Shown here piece after piece: positions 9,098 through 17,225 of a DNA stretch of 64,000 bases; within the stretch, counting starts at the first letter, position 1, and each line of letters starts with the position of its first letter. Below the pieces are notes generated by a model that was not told the origin of the DNA, did no database searches, and saw nothing but the letters and a program-made list of their open reading frames with translations. Origin of the DNA: JAFNAG01 sp963739235 (GTDB taxonomy: Bacteria; Acidobacteriota; UBA6911); the NCBI GenBank assembly GCA_963739235.1, contig CAVTZY010000024.1, forward strand, positions 62,001 to 126,000, in the 5' to 3' direction. Made by a program: the position numbers and the translations under genes.

Positions 9098-10396
9098 ATG
9101 AATTGGCTGGACGACTATAAATGCAAATTGAGGACCTCGGCAGAGGCCGTCCAAGTGATCAAGTATGGCGACCGCGTCTACTATGGAGGGAATGCGGCCA
9201 TCCCCCGGGAACTGGTGCGGGCACTGGCGGCGCGCCGTGAGGATCTTCAGGACGTACAGCTCACTCACGTTTTGCTGCTGGGGCAGGATCCGCTGTCGGC
9301 AGAAAACATGAAGGGGCACTTTCGGCACAATTCGCTTTTTGTAGGGCCTGCGGATCGTGATGCAGTGAATGATGGGCGTGCCGACTACATGCCGATTTTT
9401 TTGCACCAGATCCCGAGGTTGTTTCGGGATGGTATCGTGCCCCTCGATGTAACCATGGTGCAAACCTCACCTCCGGACGAACACGGCTTTCTGAGCCTGG
9501 GAGTCGAAAATCTGGCTTCAAAATCGGCCTGCCAGGCATCCAAGATCGTGATCGCCCAGATCAACGAAAAGATGCCCCGGATTCTCGGCGACTCATTCAT
9601 CCACGTCAATCGCGTCAGCGCGATCGTCGAACACACCGAACCGCTGCCGACTCTGCCCGTCAAGCCGTCTACTGAAACTGAGAGAGCCATCGCCAACCAT
9701 ATTATTCCTCTTATCCGGCCGAACTCGACTGTGCAGATGGGAATTGGCGGCATTCCCGACGCCGTGTATGAGTCCATGGATGGCAACCTGGAACTCGGCA
9801 TCCACACGGAAATGATGTCCGATCGCGCGATGCGCGCAATCTTGCGGGGTGTCGTGACGGGGAACCAAAAGACGCTCCATCAAGGCAAGGTGGTCATCAC
9901 CTTCGCACTCGGGAGCGAGGAACTTTACGGCTTCCTGAACAACAATCCACTCATCGAGTCTCATCCGGTCGAGCACGTCAACGATCCGTTTATCATCAGC
10001 CAGAATGACAACATGGTGGCCATCAACTCGGCGATCGAGTTGGATCTCACTGGGCAGGTGTGCTCAGATTCCATGGGGCCTTACATTTACTCCGGATTCG
10101 GCGGACAGGTGGACTTCATTCGCGGCGCGGCGCGGTCCAAGGGCGGCCGGCCCATTATTGCCCTTCCTTCTACCGCCAGGAACGGTGAGGTGTCGCGCAT
10201 CGCCCCCTTCCTGAAGCAGGGCGCGGGAGTCGTCACCAGCCGCGCCGATGTGCACTATGTGGTCACCGAATATGGAGCGGTCAATCTCTTCGGCAAGAAC
10301 CTGCGGGAAAGAGCAGAGGCGTTAATCGAGATCGCCCATCCCAAGTTCCGGGATGAGCTCGAGAGGGCCGGCAAGGAACGGAAGTTGTTGCCCTGA
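9098..10396 (+). CDS. Acetyl-CoA hydrolase/CoA-transferase (4-hydroxybutyrate CoA-transferase type)
   Basis: A 432-residue protein of the Cat1/AbfT family. Motifs seen: QMGIGGIPDAV, LGIHTEMMSD with Glu238 at the position of the catalytic Glu in AbfT, YSGFGGQVDFIRGAARSKGGRPIIALPSTA, and VVTEYGAVNLFGKNLRERAEALI. It moves CoA between a carboxylic acid and an acyl-CoA through a glutamyl-CoA thioester. The substrate (acetate, butyrate, 4-hydroxybutyrate, succinate) is not decided by sequence alone. It is 80 bases after alanine dehydrogenase on the same strand and may be co-transcribed. The ribosome binding site is weak. Confidence 0.9.
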   Translation: MNWLDDYKCKLRTSAEAVQVIKYGDRVYYGGNAAIPRELVRALAARREDLQDVQLTHVLLLGQDPLSAENMKGHFRHNSLFVGPADRDAVNDGRADYMPIFLHQIPRLFRDGIVPLDVTMVQTSPPDEHGFLSLGVENLASKSACQASKIVIAQINEKMPRILGDSFIHVNRVSAIVEHTEPLPTLPVKPSTETERAIANHIIPLIRPNSTVQMGIGGIPDAVYESMDGNLELGIHTEMMSDRAMRAILRGVVTGNQKTLHQGKVVITFALGSEELYGFLNNNPLIESHPVEHVNDPFIISQNDNMVAINSAIELDLTGQVCSDSMGPYIYSGFGGQVDFIRGAARSKGGRPIIALPSTARNGEVSRIAPFLKQGAGVVTSRADVHYVVTEYGAVNLFGKNLRERAEALIEIAHPKFRDELERAGKERKLLP

Positions 10397-10518
10397 AGTC
10401 ACTCACGAATGCGAACGGCCGGCATCTTCTCACCAATGCCACGCTCTTTAGGGGCAATCTTTGACAAGTTCCGCCAAAATTGCCGGAAAGCGTAGGTGGA
10501 TCGCGACCCAGCTGCCCC

Positions 10519-10690
10519 AGCGGGGCAAGCGAAGCGTTGCCCGGGGTAAGGCATGTAAATCGAATAAGAGCCCCGGCAGGTTGCGTCAATTTTGACTGCG
10601 CAGCAGGCACAATTGCATAACCTTCAGGGCTCTCACGCATCGCATTGCTGGCCGGGGGCGGCGCTGCTGCGCGGCTTGCCCCCGGCTACT
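10519..10690. repeat. CCCCGGC-family intergenic repeat (copy 1)
   Basis: Contains, in order, CGGGGCAAGCGAAGCG, GCCCGGGGTAA, AGAGCCCCGGCAGG and GGGGGCGGCGCTGCTGCGCGG ending in GCCCCCGGCTACT. The same blocks in the same order occur at 16880-17055. No reading frame of interest lies in 10397-10877; the rest of this 480-base gap holds a short GCGCCCTTTCGGGCT hairpin near 10801. Confidence 0.6.
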
Positions 10691-10877
10691 GTCTCTGTTC
10701 GCCTCCGGCGCACGGTCCGCTTACTAATCCTGCCAGACACGGGCAATCAGAAAATCGCCATGTTAACGCTTGTGGAGCTTACGTCCAGGGCTTTATTTAT
10801 GGCGCCCTTTCGGGCTAGACCTGCCGGTGTCTCCCTCACAGGGGTAATTCGAGGGCATAGGTTCTGTGAGCGGAGAC

Positions 10878-11738
10878 TTACTTTTCCAGCGGCGTCGTGA
10901 GCTCAGAGGCGCTGTCTTCATTCGTGCGATGCCGGCGCCATCTGCGCGGCGATATGAGCGCCGCGACAAAAAATATCAGCGTGGCCAGGAGCACGATGGT
11001 TGCGCCCGAAGGAGTATTCAGCAGGTCGGAAAGAAGGAGTCCCCCCACCGTGCTGCTCACACCGATCAGGACGGAAAATCCCATCATGCGGCGGAAGTTT
11101 TCTGTGAGCTGGTAGGCAGCCGCTGCAGGAGTGACCAACAACGCTGAAACCAGCACGATACCCACCACTCTGATCGACAACACCACCGTGAGCGCAATCA
11201 GGCTGATCAGCAAAAAGTAGATCCGGGCGGCCGGCACGCCGGTCACTGCCGCCATCTCGGCATCGAAGGTCACAAACAGCAGTTCTTTGAAAAACAGCAG
11301 GACCAGGACCAATACCACGGCGCTCAACAGGATCGTAATCCAGACATCCTCCCGATTGATGGCCAGGATGCTGCCAAAAAGGTAGCCGAACAAGTCAACG
11401 TTGTAGACTTTCATGAGGCCGATGAGCAGAATGCCGAACGCCATGGTCGAGGCGAAGAAAATTCCCACGGCTGTGTCTTCCTTGACGCGCCCCTTTCGGG
11501 AAACCAGGCCGATGCCCCAGGCTATGCCCATGCAAAAGATCACTGCCGTCAGAACCGGATTGACCTTCAGGAAGAAGCCCAGAGCCACACCGCCGAAACT
11601 GGCGTGCGCGATCCCGGCACCGATGAAAGAAAGCCCCTTCAAGACCACGTAAGTGCCTATGATAGCGCATACAATGCCGATCAAAGTGCCGGCAAACAGG
11701 GCGCGCTGCATGTAATGGTAGCTGAGTATCTCCATCAT
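10878..11738 (-). CDS. znuB: Metal ABC transporter, membrane permease
   Basis: A 286-residue polytopic protein of the ABC-3 (ZnuB/TroC/MntB) family with about eight hydrophobic helices. The N-terminal GTYVVLKGLSFIGAGIAHASFGG and the central IRVVGIVLVSALLVTPAAAA (the ABC-3 signature near the ATPase contact) are clear. It forms the inner-membrane channel of a zinc or manganese importer with the ATPase and binding protein encoded upstream. Its ATG overlaps the ATPase gene stop by four bases. Confidence 0.9.
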   Translation of the reverse strand: MMEILSYHYMQRALFAGTLIGIVCAIIGTYVVLKGLSFIGAGIAHASFGGVALGFFLKVNPVLTAVIFCMGIAWGIGLVSRKGRVKEDTAVGIFFASTMAFGILLIGLMKVYNVDLFGYLFGSILAINREDVWITILLSAVVLVLVLLFFKELLFVTFDAEMAAVTGVPAARIYFLLISLIALTVVLSIRVVGIVLVSALLVTPAAAAYQLTENFRRMMGFSVLIGVSSTVGGLLLSDLLNTPSGATIVLLATLIFFVAALISPRRWRRHRTNEDSASELTTPLEK

Positions 11739-12517
11739 CGGTCTTTTTCCACCACCAGGTGCGGTGCGTGGCCGTGATGGAAGAACACAGCATCACAGCC
11801 GTACATTTTGGCGAGTTCATCCGAACCCAATACCTCCGCCGGGCGCCCATGGACGATCAGACGGCGGTTGATGCACACCACTCCTTCAACATAGGAGGCG
11901 ACCACGCCCACATCGTGCGAGACGACCAGCATGGTGATGCCGTCTGCGTGAAGCATACGCAGCAACTCATAGAGGCTTTCGCTCGACGCTGCGTCCACGC
12001 CTGTCGTCGGCTCGTCGAGCAGCAGCAGATCCGGCTCGTTGGCCAGGGCGCGGGCCAGAAAGGTGCGCTGTCTCTGCCCGCCTGAGAGCCGGCGGATAGG
12101 CCGGTCGGCCAGATCGGCAATTCCGACGCGTTTCATGGCCTGAAGCGCTGCCGCACGGTCCGCCGCAGAGGGGCGGCGCAGCAAGCCGATGCGGCCATAC
12201 CTGCCCATCAGTACAACCTCCCCCACGCTCACGGGAAAGTTCAGATCTACGGACATGACTTGCGGCACATAGCCAATGCGGCGTCGTTCGCCGCCGAGAT
12301 CGGCCGGCCCCTTTCCGAATATCTTCACACTCCCGCTCACGGGGCGAACCAATCCGAGAATGACCTGGAGGAGAGTCGTCTTGCCCGCGCCATTCGGGCC
12401 GATTACGGCCAGGAAACTGCCCGCAGGCACCGTGAGACTGACGTCCTCGAGCGCCAGGAGCTCTTGAAATGTCACCGTAACATGATTCAACTCGATGATC
12501 GGCTGAGTGTGATTCAA
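11735..12517 (-). CDS. znuC: Metal ABC transporter, ATP-binding protein
   Basis: A 260-residue ABC ATPase: Walker A GPNGAGKTT (residues 40-48), signature LSGGQRQR (144-151), Walker B LLLLDEP (164-170), then a switch His in VVSHDVG. The C-terminal YGCDAVFFHHGHAPH is short and His-rich, as in several zinc/manganese importers. It powers transport through the permease encoded next. The start lies 27 bases after the binding-protein gene stop, in one operon. Confidence 0.9.
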   Translation of the reverse strand: MNHTQPIIELNHVTVTFQELLALEDVSLTVPAGSFLAVIGPNGAGKTTLLQVILGLVRPVSGSVKIFGKGPADLGGERRRIGYVPQVMSVDLNFPVSVGEVVLMGRYGRIGLLRRPSAADRAAALQAMKRVGIADLADRPIRRLSGGQRQRTFLARALANEPDLLLLDEPTTGVDAASSESLYELLRMLHADGITMLVVSHDVGVVASYVEGVVCINRRLIVHGRPAEVLGSDELAKMYGCDAVFFHHGHAPHLVVEKDR

Positions 12518-12544
12518 CGATGTCGCTCGCTTCCTTTGCGCGCG

Positions 12545-13438
12545 CTAGCGCAAGGCCAGGCTGATCTGGCTCAAGTTGAAGCGCATCAGCTCCAAATAGC
12601 GATAATCGGGCGGTTGCCCTAGCGGATTAAGCAGCAAAACACGCGTGCCGCTCTCCCCGGCAATGGTTTCGGCGGCTTTGGTGGAGAACTGGGGTTCGGC
12701 GAAAATCGCCTTGGCTTTGATCTCTTTCACCTTGCGGATGATGTCGGCGATTTCCACCGGCGAAGGTTCCTGCCCTGGCCTGCGTTCGATGACTGCTGCC
12801 TCCTCCAGGCCATAATCGGCGGCGAAATAGGACCAGGCGGCGTGAAATGCGATAAATCTCTTGTCGGAAAACCCCGCCACTGCCGTCCGGATTTCCTGAT
12901 CCAGCACGCGCAGCTCCTGGAGGAATTTATCGGCGTTGCCGCGGTAGATCTCAGCCCCGGGCGGATCGGCTTTGGCGAATGCAGCGCGGATCCTCTCGAC
13001 CTGAAGCATGGCTTTTTGCGGGCTGAGCCAGGTGTGGGGATTGCCCCCGGGCGAGTCCTCATCGCCGGCGAGGATCTTGATTCCTTCACTGGCTGTGACG
13101 ATCGTCAGATTGGGATTGTTCGCGGACGAGATGACCTTGTCCGCCCAGAACTCCAATCCCACCCCGTTGAGAATGAGCACGCGGGCTCGCGTTACCGCCT
13201 TCAACTGTGCCGGAGTGAGTTCGTAGGTATGCGGACTGGCGCCGGCCGGCACCAGTACTTCAGCCTGCACACGATCGCCGCCCACCTGCCGGGCAAAATC
13301 GGCCAGAGGCAGGATGCTGGCCACCACCCGCAACCTCGCGTCCTGCTTTCCAGGTTCTACTGTGCTGCCGCACGCTGATAAAATGAATGCCAGCGGGATC
13401 AAAAGCAACATGGTAGGAGAGGCGCACCGCCTAGGCAT
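12545..13438 (-). CDS. znuA: Metal ABC transporter, substrate-binding lipoprotein (zinc type)
   Basis: A 297-residue cluster A-I binding protein. The signal peptide ends in the lipobox LSAC, so it should be lipid-anchored in the periplasm. Metal ligands by alignment of known family positions: His in GASPHTYELTP, His in NPHTWLSP, and His (not Glu) in FIAFHAAWSYFAADYGL, which favours zinc over manganese. The fourth position, Asp in many relatives, is Asn here (LLLNPLG). There is no long His-rich loop. The ATG at 13438 follows an AAGAAAAGG; the frame continues upstream to 13684 but that stretch is not signal-like and overlaps topoisomerase VI A. Confidence 0.9.
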   Translation of the reverse strand: MPRRCASPTMLLLIPLAFILSACGSTVEPGKQDARLRVVASILPLADFARQVGGDRVQAEVLVPAGASPHTYELTPAQLKAVTRARVLILNGVGLEFWADKVISSANNPNLTIVTASEGIKILAGDEDSPGGNPHTWLSPQKAMLQVERIRAAFAKADPPGAEIYRGNADKFLQELRVLDQEIRTAVAGFSDKRFIAFHAAWSYFAADYGLEEAAVIERRPGQEPSPVEIADIIRKVKEIKAKAIFAEPQFSTKAAETIAGESGTRVLLLNPLGQPPDYRYLELMRFNLSQISLALR

Positions 13439-13487
13439 AATAACCTTTTCTTCCCCGTCCTTCAGACGGCTCAAGCAAGGAAGTTGC

Positions 13488-13493
13488 ATTATA
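13488..13493 (-). promoter_or_regulatory. Possible -10 element upstream of znuA
   Basis: On the minus strand TATAAT reads at 13493-13488, 50 bases before the znuA start. No convincing -35 hexamer stands 16-18 bases further up, and no Zur-like palindrome was recognised. A small CCGTC/GACGG hairpin at 13456-13470 lies just ahead of the ribosome binding site. Weak evidence only. Confidence 0.3.
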
Positions 13494-13545
13494 CCCGCTT
13501 TCCCCGGCACTTTCTCTATCCGCGGCGGTGCAGGCATCGCTTTTG

Positions 13546-14673
13546 CTAAGGGAGAAACCGCTCGGGATGACGCAATTTCTCCGGCAGATAGTGATCGATC
13601 ACGTAGTTCAGACCGTGCTTCGCCAGAGCCTGTTGTTCGGCACGCACGCCCATGCGGAGAAGCTGCTCCATGGCTGTAACCCAAGCCTTATGGTGCCGGA
13701 TGAAGGGATCGTTTTTGATGGCATCACGGGCGCGCTTGATATCGACATCCTTGAGCGGATGTGTCGGCAGCTTATAGTCGACAATGTCCTGCGGCGTGAT
13801 TCCCAAGAATGTGGCTTGGGGCACGCAAAAGAACTCGTTCAAGTGAGCAGCATTTCCCGATCCGACCTTGAGTGTCCGATAAATGTTCGTGATGCCGTAG
13901 GGATCGCCGTCGACAAAGACATATACCGGAACCTTCTGAAAATCAGCCAGCCTGCGAATGAAGCGGCGGCACGCCCGGGTGGGCACTCCGCCCATGCTGA
14001 TGAGAATGCAATTGGCCTGCTTCCAATAATTGTGCTTGACCAGCCGCTGGAACATCCCGGCTGTCTCGATGACCAGGATGAATTTGGCGTTGGTTTCGAA
14101 CTGCAGATGCTCGACCGAGATCGGAATGCTATAGGCGCCGGTGCCGAACTTGGTGCAGTCGATGCGTAACACCTTGCCGCTGTCACGATCCTTGTCGAGC
14201 ACCGTGAGCCGCCCGGCGATGTCGCCTCCCTTTTCCTCTGGAATGAAGCCGAGCTGTTCGCGGTTGACCGAAAAGTAAGCCTCGACGTCGTCCATGACCG
14301 TGTCGGATTCCGGCTGCTCGTTGAAGCGCGCGTCTTCCCAGTTTTTAGAAACGTAGTACGCCTCCCGTTTGGTCGCGATATCGTCGTTTTCCACCAGATC
14401 CTTTGAGAGCGCGATCATGCGCAGGGTTTGAGCGAAAGTCTTGACCGTGTTCACAGTCAATGTGCGTTCTTTCTTCTGGCCCGCAATCTCAAAGTATCCC
14501 CTGTCAGGATGGTACTTGACGTTGCTCAGGGAACGCACCGGGAACTTCATTGTCGGCTTCTTGCGGGCCAGAATTTTCTTCTCAATGTCCAACGCCGAAT
14601 TCTTGATCGCGCTCAGCACGTCCTTGCTTGCGCCACTGGGTGCCGGAGTCGCCGGCATCTTTTTCTTGGGCAT
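13546..14673 (-). CDS. top6A: DNA topoisomerase VI subunit A (Spo11-like)
   Basis: A 375-residue protein with the Top6A/Spo11 layout. The winged-helix 5Y-CAP domain has the catalytic tyrosine in TKREAYYVSKNW (Tyr106/Tyr107). The Toprim domain has its Glu in FILVIETAGMF and the acidic pair in VFVDGDPYG. Together with subunit B it cuts both DNA strands, passes a duplex and reseals, so it relaxes supercoils and decatenates. The ATG at 14673 (AGGAG 9 bases upstream) fits better than the GTG at 14679. It lies 22 bases after the subunit B gene. Topoisomerase VI is standard in archaea and plants but scattered in bacteria. Confidence 0.92.
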   Translation of the reverse strand: MPKKKMPATPAPSGASKDVLSAIKNSALDIEKKILARKKPTMKFPVRSLSNVKYHPDRGYFEIAGQKKERTLTVNTVKTFAQTLRMIALSKDLVENDDIATKREAYYVSKNWEDARFNEQPESDTVMDDVEAYFSVNREQLGFIPEEKGGDIAGRLTVLDKDRDSGKVLRIDCTKFGTGAYSIPISVEHLQFETNAKFILVIETAGMFQRLVKHNYWKQANCILISMGGVPTRACRRFIRRLADFQKVPVYVFVDGDPYGITNIYRTLKVGSGNAAHLNEFFCVPQATFLGITPQDIVDYKLPTHPLKDVDIKRARDAIKNDPFIRHHKAWVTAMEQLLRMGVRAEQQALAKHGLNYVIDHYLPEKLRHPERFLP

Positions 14674-14695
14674 GACCACCTGCTCCTGAACCGAC

Positions 14696-16438
14696 TCAGT
14701 TTATCGTGCGGCTGTGCTCCAAAACCTCGCGCAGCGTCTCCACCAGCTCGGTCTCGACCTTCTCCGGCAGCCCCAGGATTTCGCGCAGGGCGATGCCGAT
14801 ATGCGGAATGTATCGCTCAATGTACGACTTTTTCTTTTCCTCTTCCACTTCACGCCGGTGCGCCCGGATATGGGAGCCCAATCTGCGTCCGCAGTCCTGC
14901 AGTGCCAGCCTTAGTTCCTTCATGATCTCGGGATAGGCGGCGATCGCCTCCTTGCTTTCCGAAGTGAAAGGCACCCAGACCGAGGCAATGTGAACGAAGA
15001 GCGCCATGGGCCCTGTTGGCAGCGCGCCCTTGGCCATGGACAATCCATAGTTGCGCCAGTCGATGCTTAGAGCCGCCTTGGTTATGGCGCACCCCGATTG
15101 CTGATACTGAAGCGGCACACGATTCGCAAAACGTAGCAGGTCGATCAATTCATCCGCCGGCAACGAGCCGCCATAGGCCATGCCCACTTCGATCTGGAAT
15201 GGATTGCCCCGATAGACGGCCGGTGCGCGCGTAATGGCAGTGTAAAACGCCGCCGGAATCTCCTTTTTTAATCCTGACAGAATCTGTTCCTCGCCAATCG
15301 GAGAGAGGCAGTTCGTCGGCGGGCTCATGATCTTGACGCTGTTGATGGCCTTGAACAGGCGCTCGGCCTCGTTGATGGCAATGGAATGAGGATTGGCGGT
15401 GGGTCGAAGCTGCGCGGCCTGGCAGATCTCGGCCGCCACTCTTGAGCTCACGCGGGAGAAATCGTGCTGCAAAGCGCCGGACAGGTTGCGGCCACGAGTC
15501 TCCTTCAGCAGCTTGATGAGGGCGCCCAGCTCGACTCCGTAAGGATGGGGCTTGATCTCGCGCGGCTCGGGGGGCAGGATTTCGGATGCCCGGGGGAAAT
15601 GCTGGATACTCCCGGCTCCTGGATACGAATAGAAGATCTCGCAGTGCGGGTTGGCGATAGCGGTCTGACGGATATAGTCGTCAACGGAATGCCGACCCTT
15701 CTTGTACGTCCCGACCAACTCGATCTCGACTCGTGTTCCGTGCGGCGGTTCCCAGTCCCGGACTTCGTCCATGATGATCTGCGGGGCATTCTTGCGCGTG
15801 TCAATCTGGATTTCGTAGTAGTGCGCGGGCTTATTATCGCCTGTGCGGGAGATCACACCCACCGACTTCCCGGTGGTGAGCAGCCCATACATGCCGGCGG
15901 CCGAGATTCCGATCCCCTGCTGCCCCCTGGCCTGCTTCAAGGTGTGAAATTTTGAACCGTAAAGAAGCTTGCCGAAGATCTTCGGAACCTGGGCCTTGAC
16001 GATCCCCGGACCGTTGTCTTCGACCACAATGCGGAAACGATCTTCCGCGAATTGCAGGATCTCGACCTTGAGTGTGGGGAGAATTCCCGCTTCCTCACAG
16101 GCATCCAGAGAATTGTCTACCGCCTCCTTGATCGCGGTCAGGAGCGCCTTCTGGGGATTATCAAACCCCAGGAGGTGGCGGTTTTTGGTGAAAAACTCCG
16201 ATACCGATATTTCGCGCTGGCGCGTTGCCATGCTTTCGGCGGTTTCGCGCCGTCCGACACTGCGTTGGGCCGCGCTCGGCGCTGATGTGGCCTCGGGCTC
16301 CTGCGAACGCTTGGAGGTGCCTCCTCGAATTGAGGCGGGACCAACGGGTGCAGCTGCCGATTTCGCGGGCTGCGGCTCCGGGCTTTTCCCGGTCACCGCG
16401 ACAAGGCTCAGCTGCTGGGGGCCCGGGCCAACACGCAA
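14696..16438 (-). CDS. top6B: DNA topoisomerase VI subunit B (GHKL ATPase)
   Basis: The core begins at MATRQREISVSEFFTKNRHLLGF and carries the GHKL ATP-binding motifs: EAVDNSLDACEEAG (N box), VVEDNGPGI, and GQQGIGISAAGMYG. Helix-2-turn-helix and transducer-type domains follow to about residue 580, so the subunit is complete. A low-complexity, basic, Pro/Ala-rich N-terminal extension of about 70 residues precedes the core and is unlike the archaeal enzyme. The first canonical start in frame is a TTG at 16438 without a good ribosome site. An in-frame ATT at 16498 sits behind a perfect AGGAGG, see the separate entry. Forms the A2B2 enzyme with the next gene. Confidence 0.92.
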   Translation of the reverse strand: MRVGPGPQQLSLVAVTGKSPEPQPAKSAAAPVGPASIRGGTSKRSQEPEATSAPSAAQRSVGRRETAESMATRQREISVSEFFTKNRHLLGFDNPQKALLTAIKEAVDNSLDACEEAGILPTLKVEILQFAEDRFRIVVEDNGPGIVKAQVPKIFGKLLYGSKFHTLKQARGQQGIGISAAGMYGLLTTGKSVGVISRTGDNKPAHYYEIQIDTRKNAPQIIMDEVRDWEPPHGTRVEIELVGTYKKGRHSVDDYIRQTAIANPHCEIFYSYPGAGSIQHFPRASEILPPEPREIKPHPYGVELGALIKLLKETRGRNLSGALQHDFSRVSSRVAAEICQAAQLRPTANPHSIAINEAERLFKAINSVKIMSPPTNCLSPIGEEQILSGLKKEIPAAFYTAITRAPAVYRGNPFQIEVGMAYGGSLPADELIDLLRFANRVPLQYQQSGCAITKAALSIDWRNYGLSMAKGALPTGPMALFVHIASVWVPFTSESKEAIAAYPEIMKELRLALQDCGRRLGSHIRAHRREVEEEKKKSYIERYIPHIGIALREILGLPEKVETELVETLREVLEHSRTIN

Positions 16439-16495
16439 CCGCCGGCCGGCTTTCGGCCCGCGGGGTGGGACTCGTTCGGACTGGTTCTTCTTGCG

Positions 16496-16512
16496 AATAC
16501 TCCTATCCTCCT
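16496..16512 (-). promoter_or_regulatory. Ribosome binding site suggesting an ATT start for top6B
   Basis: On the minus strand AGGAGG (16512-16507) is followed, after 8 bases, by ATT at 16498-16496, which is in frame with top6B and opens IRKKNQSERVPPRG. No ATG, GTG or TTG lies at usable distance. ATT starts are rare and known for autoregulated genes such as infC. The alternative is that translation begins at an internal TTG or at the ATG of the conserved core. Confidence 0.45.
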
Positions 16513-16624
16513 TTCACGGGGGCAAGGAAGGCTAGATCATAGAGAATCCCCGCGCCCAATGCAACCGACCCGCGCAGCCCATCTGCTGCCCCTGTTTCGA
16601 AAATGACAGCAGAAGCTGGCAAAC

Positions 16625-16782
16625 TTCGGGGTCGGTATCGGTATCGAGAACGCCGATCCTCAAAGACTGAAACCGATGCCGATAGCGTCCCCGAACCCGA
16701 GAAGCATGAACAGAAGAATTGTGCCCTCTTCATGCGTCATTGGGTGCGCCACCGGCGCATTGGGAACTGTTCCGAAAATCTG
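16625..16782 (+). repeat. Composite palindromic element, CATGCG/CGAAAA family (copy 1)
   Basis: A first half forms a hairpin from GGTATCGG-type hexamers (left 16625-16646, right 16672-16695). The second half is the module CATGCGTCA..GGTGCGCC..GGCGCAT..GGAACTG..CGAAAATC (16731-16781). Seven further copies of the module are annotated below. No gene inside; the surrounding 16540-17225 is otherwise repeat DNA. Confidence 0.7.
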
Positions 16783-16808
16783 TGAACTCGCAAGTAGGCC
16801 CCTGCCGC

Positions 16809-17098
16809 CGAGACTGTCTCAAAACTCATGCGCCTGATGACATGCTAAGGATTCCAGCCCTGGAAGGGCTGGAGATAGTAGCCCCGGGCAAGCGAAGCGC
16901 CGCCCGGGGTAAAGGACGAATCAGTAATAGAGCCCCCGGCAGGGGCGACGGAATGTAACTGAGGATGAAAAACTTCCGTCGCCCCTGCCGGGGCTCTTGC
17001 ATTGTGCTTGCCGTGACCGGGGGCAGCGCCGCTGCGCGGCTCGCCCCCGGCTACTTTCCCGGCGTCCCTCCGGGACGCCGGGTTTTGAGACAGTCTCG
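16809..17098. mobile_element. MITE-like element with 16-bp terminal inverted repeats
   Basis: CGAGACTGTCTCAAAA at 16809-16824 is perfectly repeated in inverse orientation at 17083-17098, bounding 290 bases. The interior has no transposase or other coding sequence; it holds the second copy of the CCCCGGC repeat (16880-17055) and a CGGCGTCCC/GGGACGCCG hairpin near 17060-17080. This is the structure of a non-autonomous miniature element. No clear target duplication was seen, and the terminal sequence is itself nearly palindromic, so a compound hairpin is an alternative. Confidence 0.5.
16880..17055. repeat. CCCCGGC-family intergenic repeat (copy 2)
   Basis: Shares block order with 10519-10690: CCCCGGGCAAGCGAAGCG, GCCCGGGGTAA, GAGCCCCCGGCAGG, a reverse complement CCTGCCGGGGCTCT, then CCGGGGGCAGCGCCGCTGCG and GCCCCCGGCTACT. 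The internal arms around 16931-16952 and 16976-16996 form a strong hairpin. Confidence 0.6.
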
Positions 17099-17225
17099 CC
17101 GGACGGGGCTTGGAGCCTAATAGTCCTGGGATCCGAGCGCCGTGCGGCGCACGGCGCCCACTTCGCCTCCACAGATTCAAATACCTAGGTTATGTCCCGG
17201 TGCATAAGGGACCGCGCTTAGGTTT

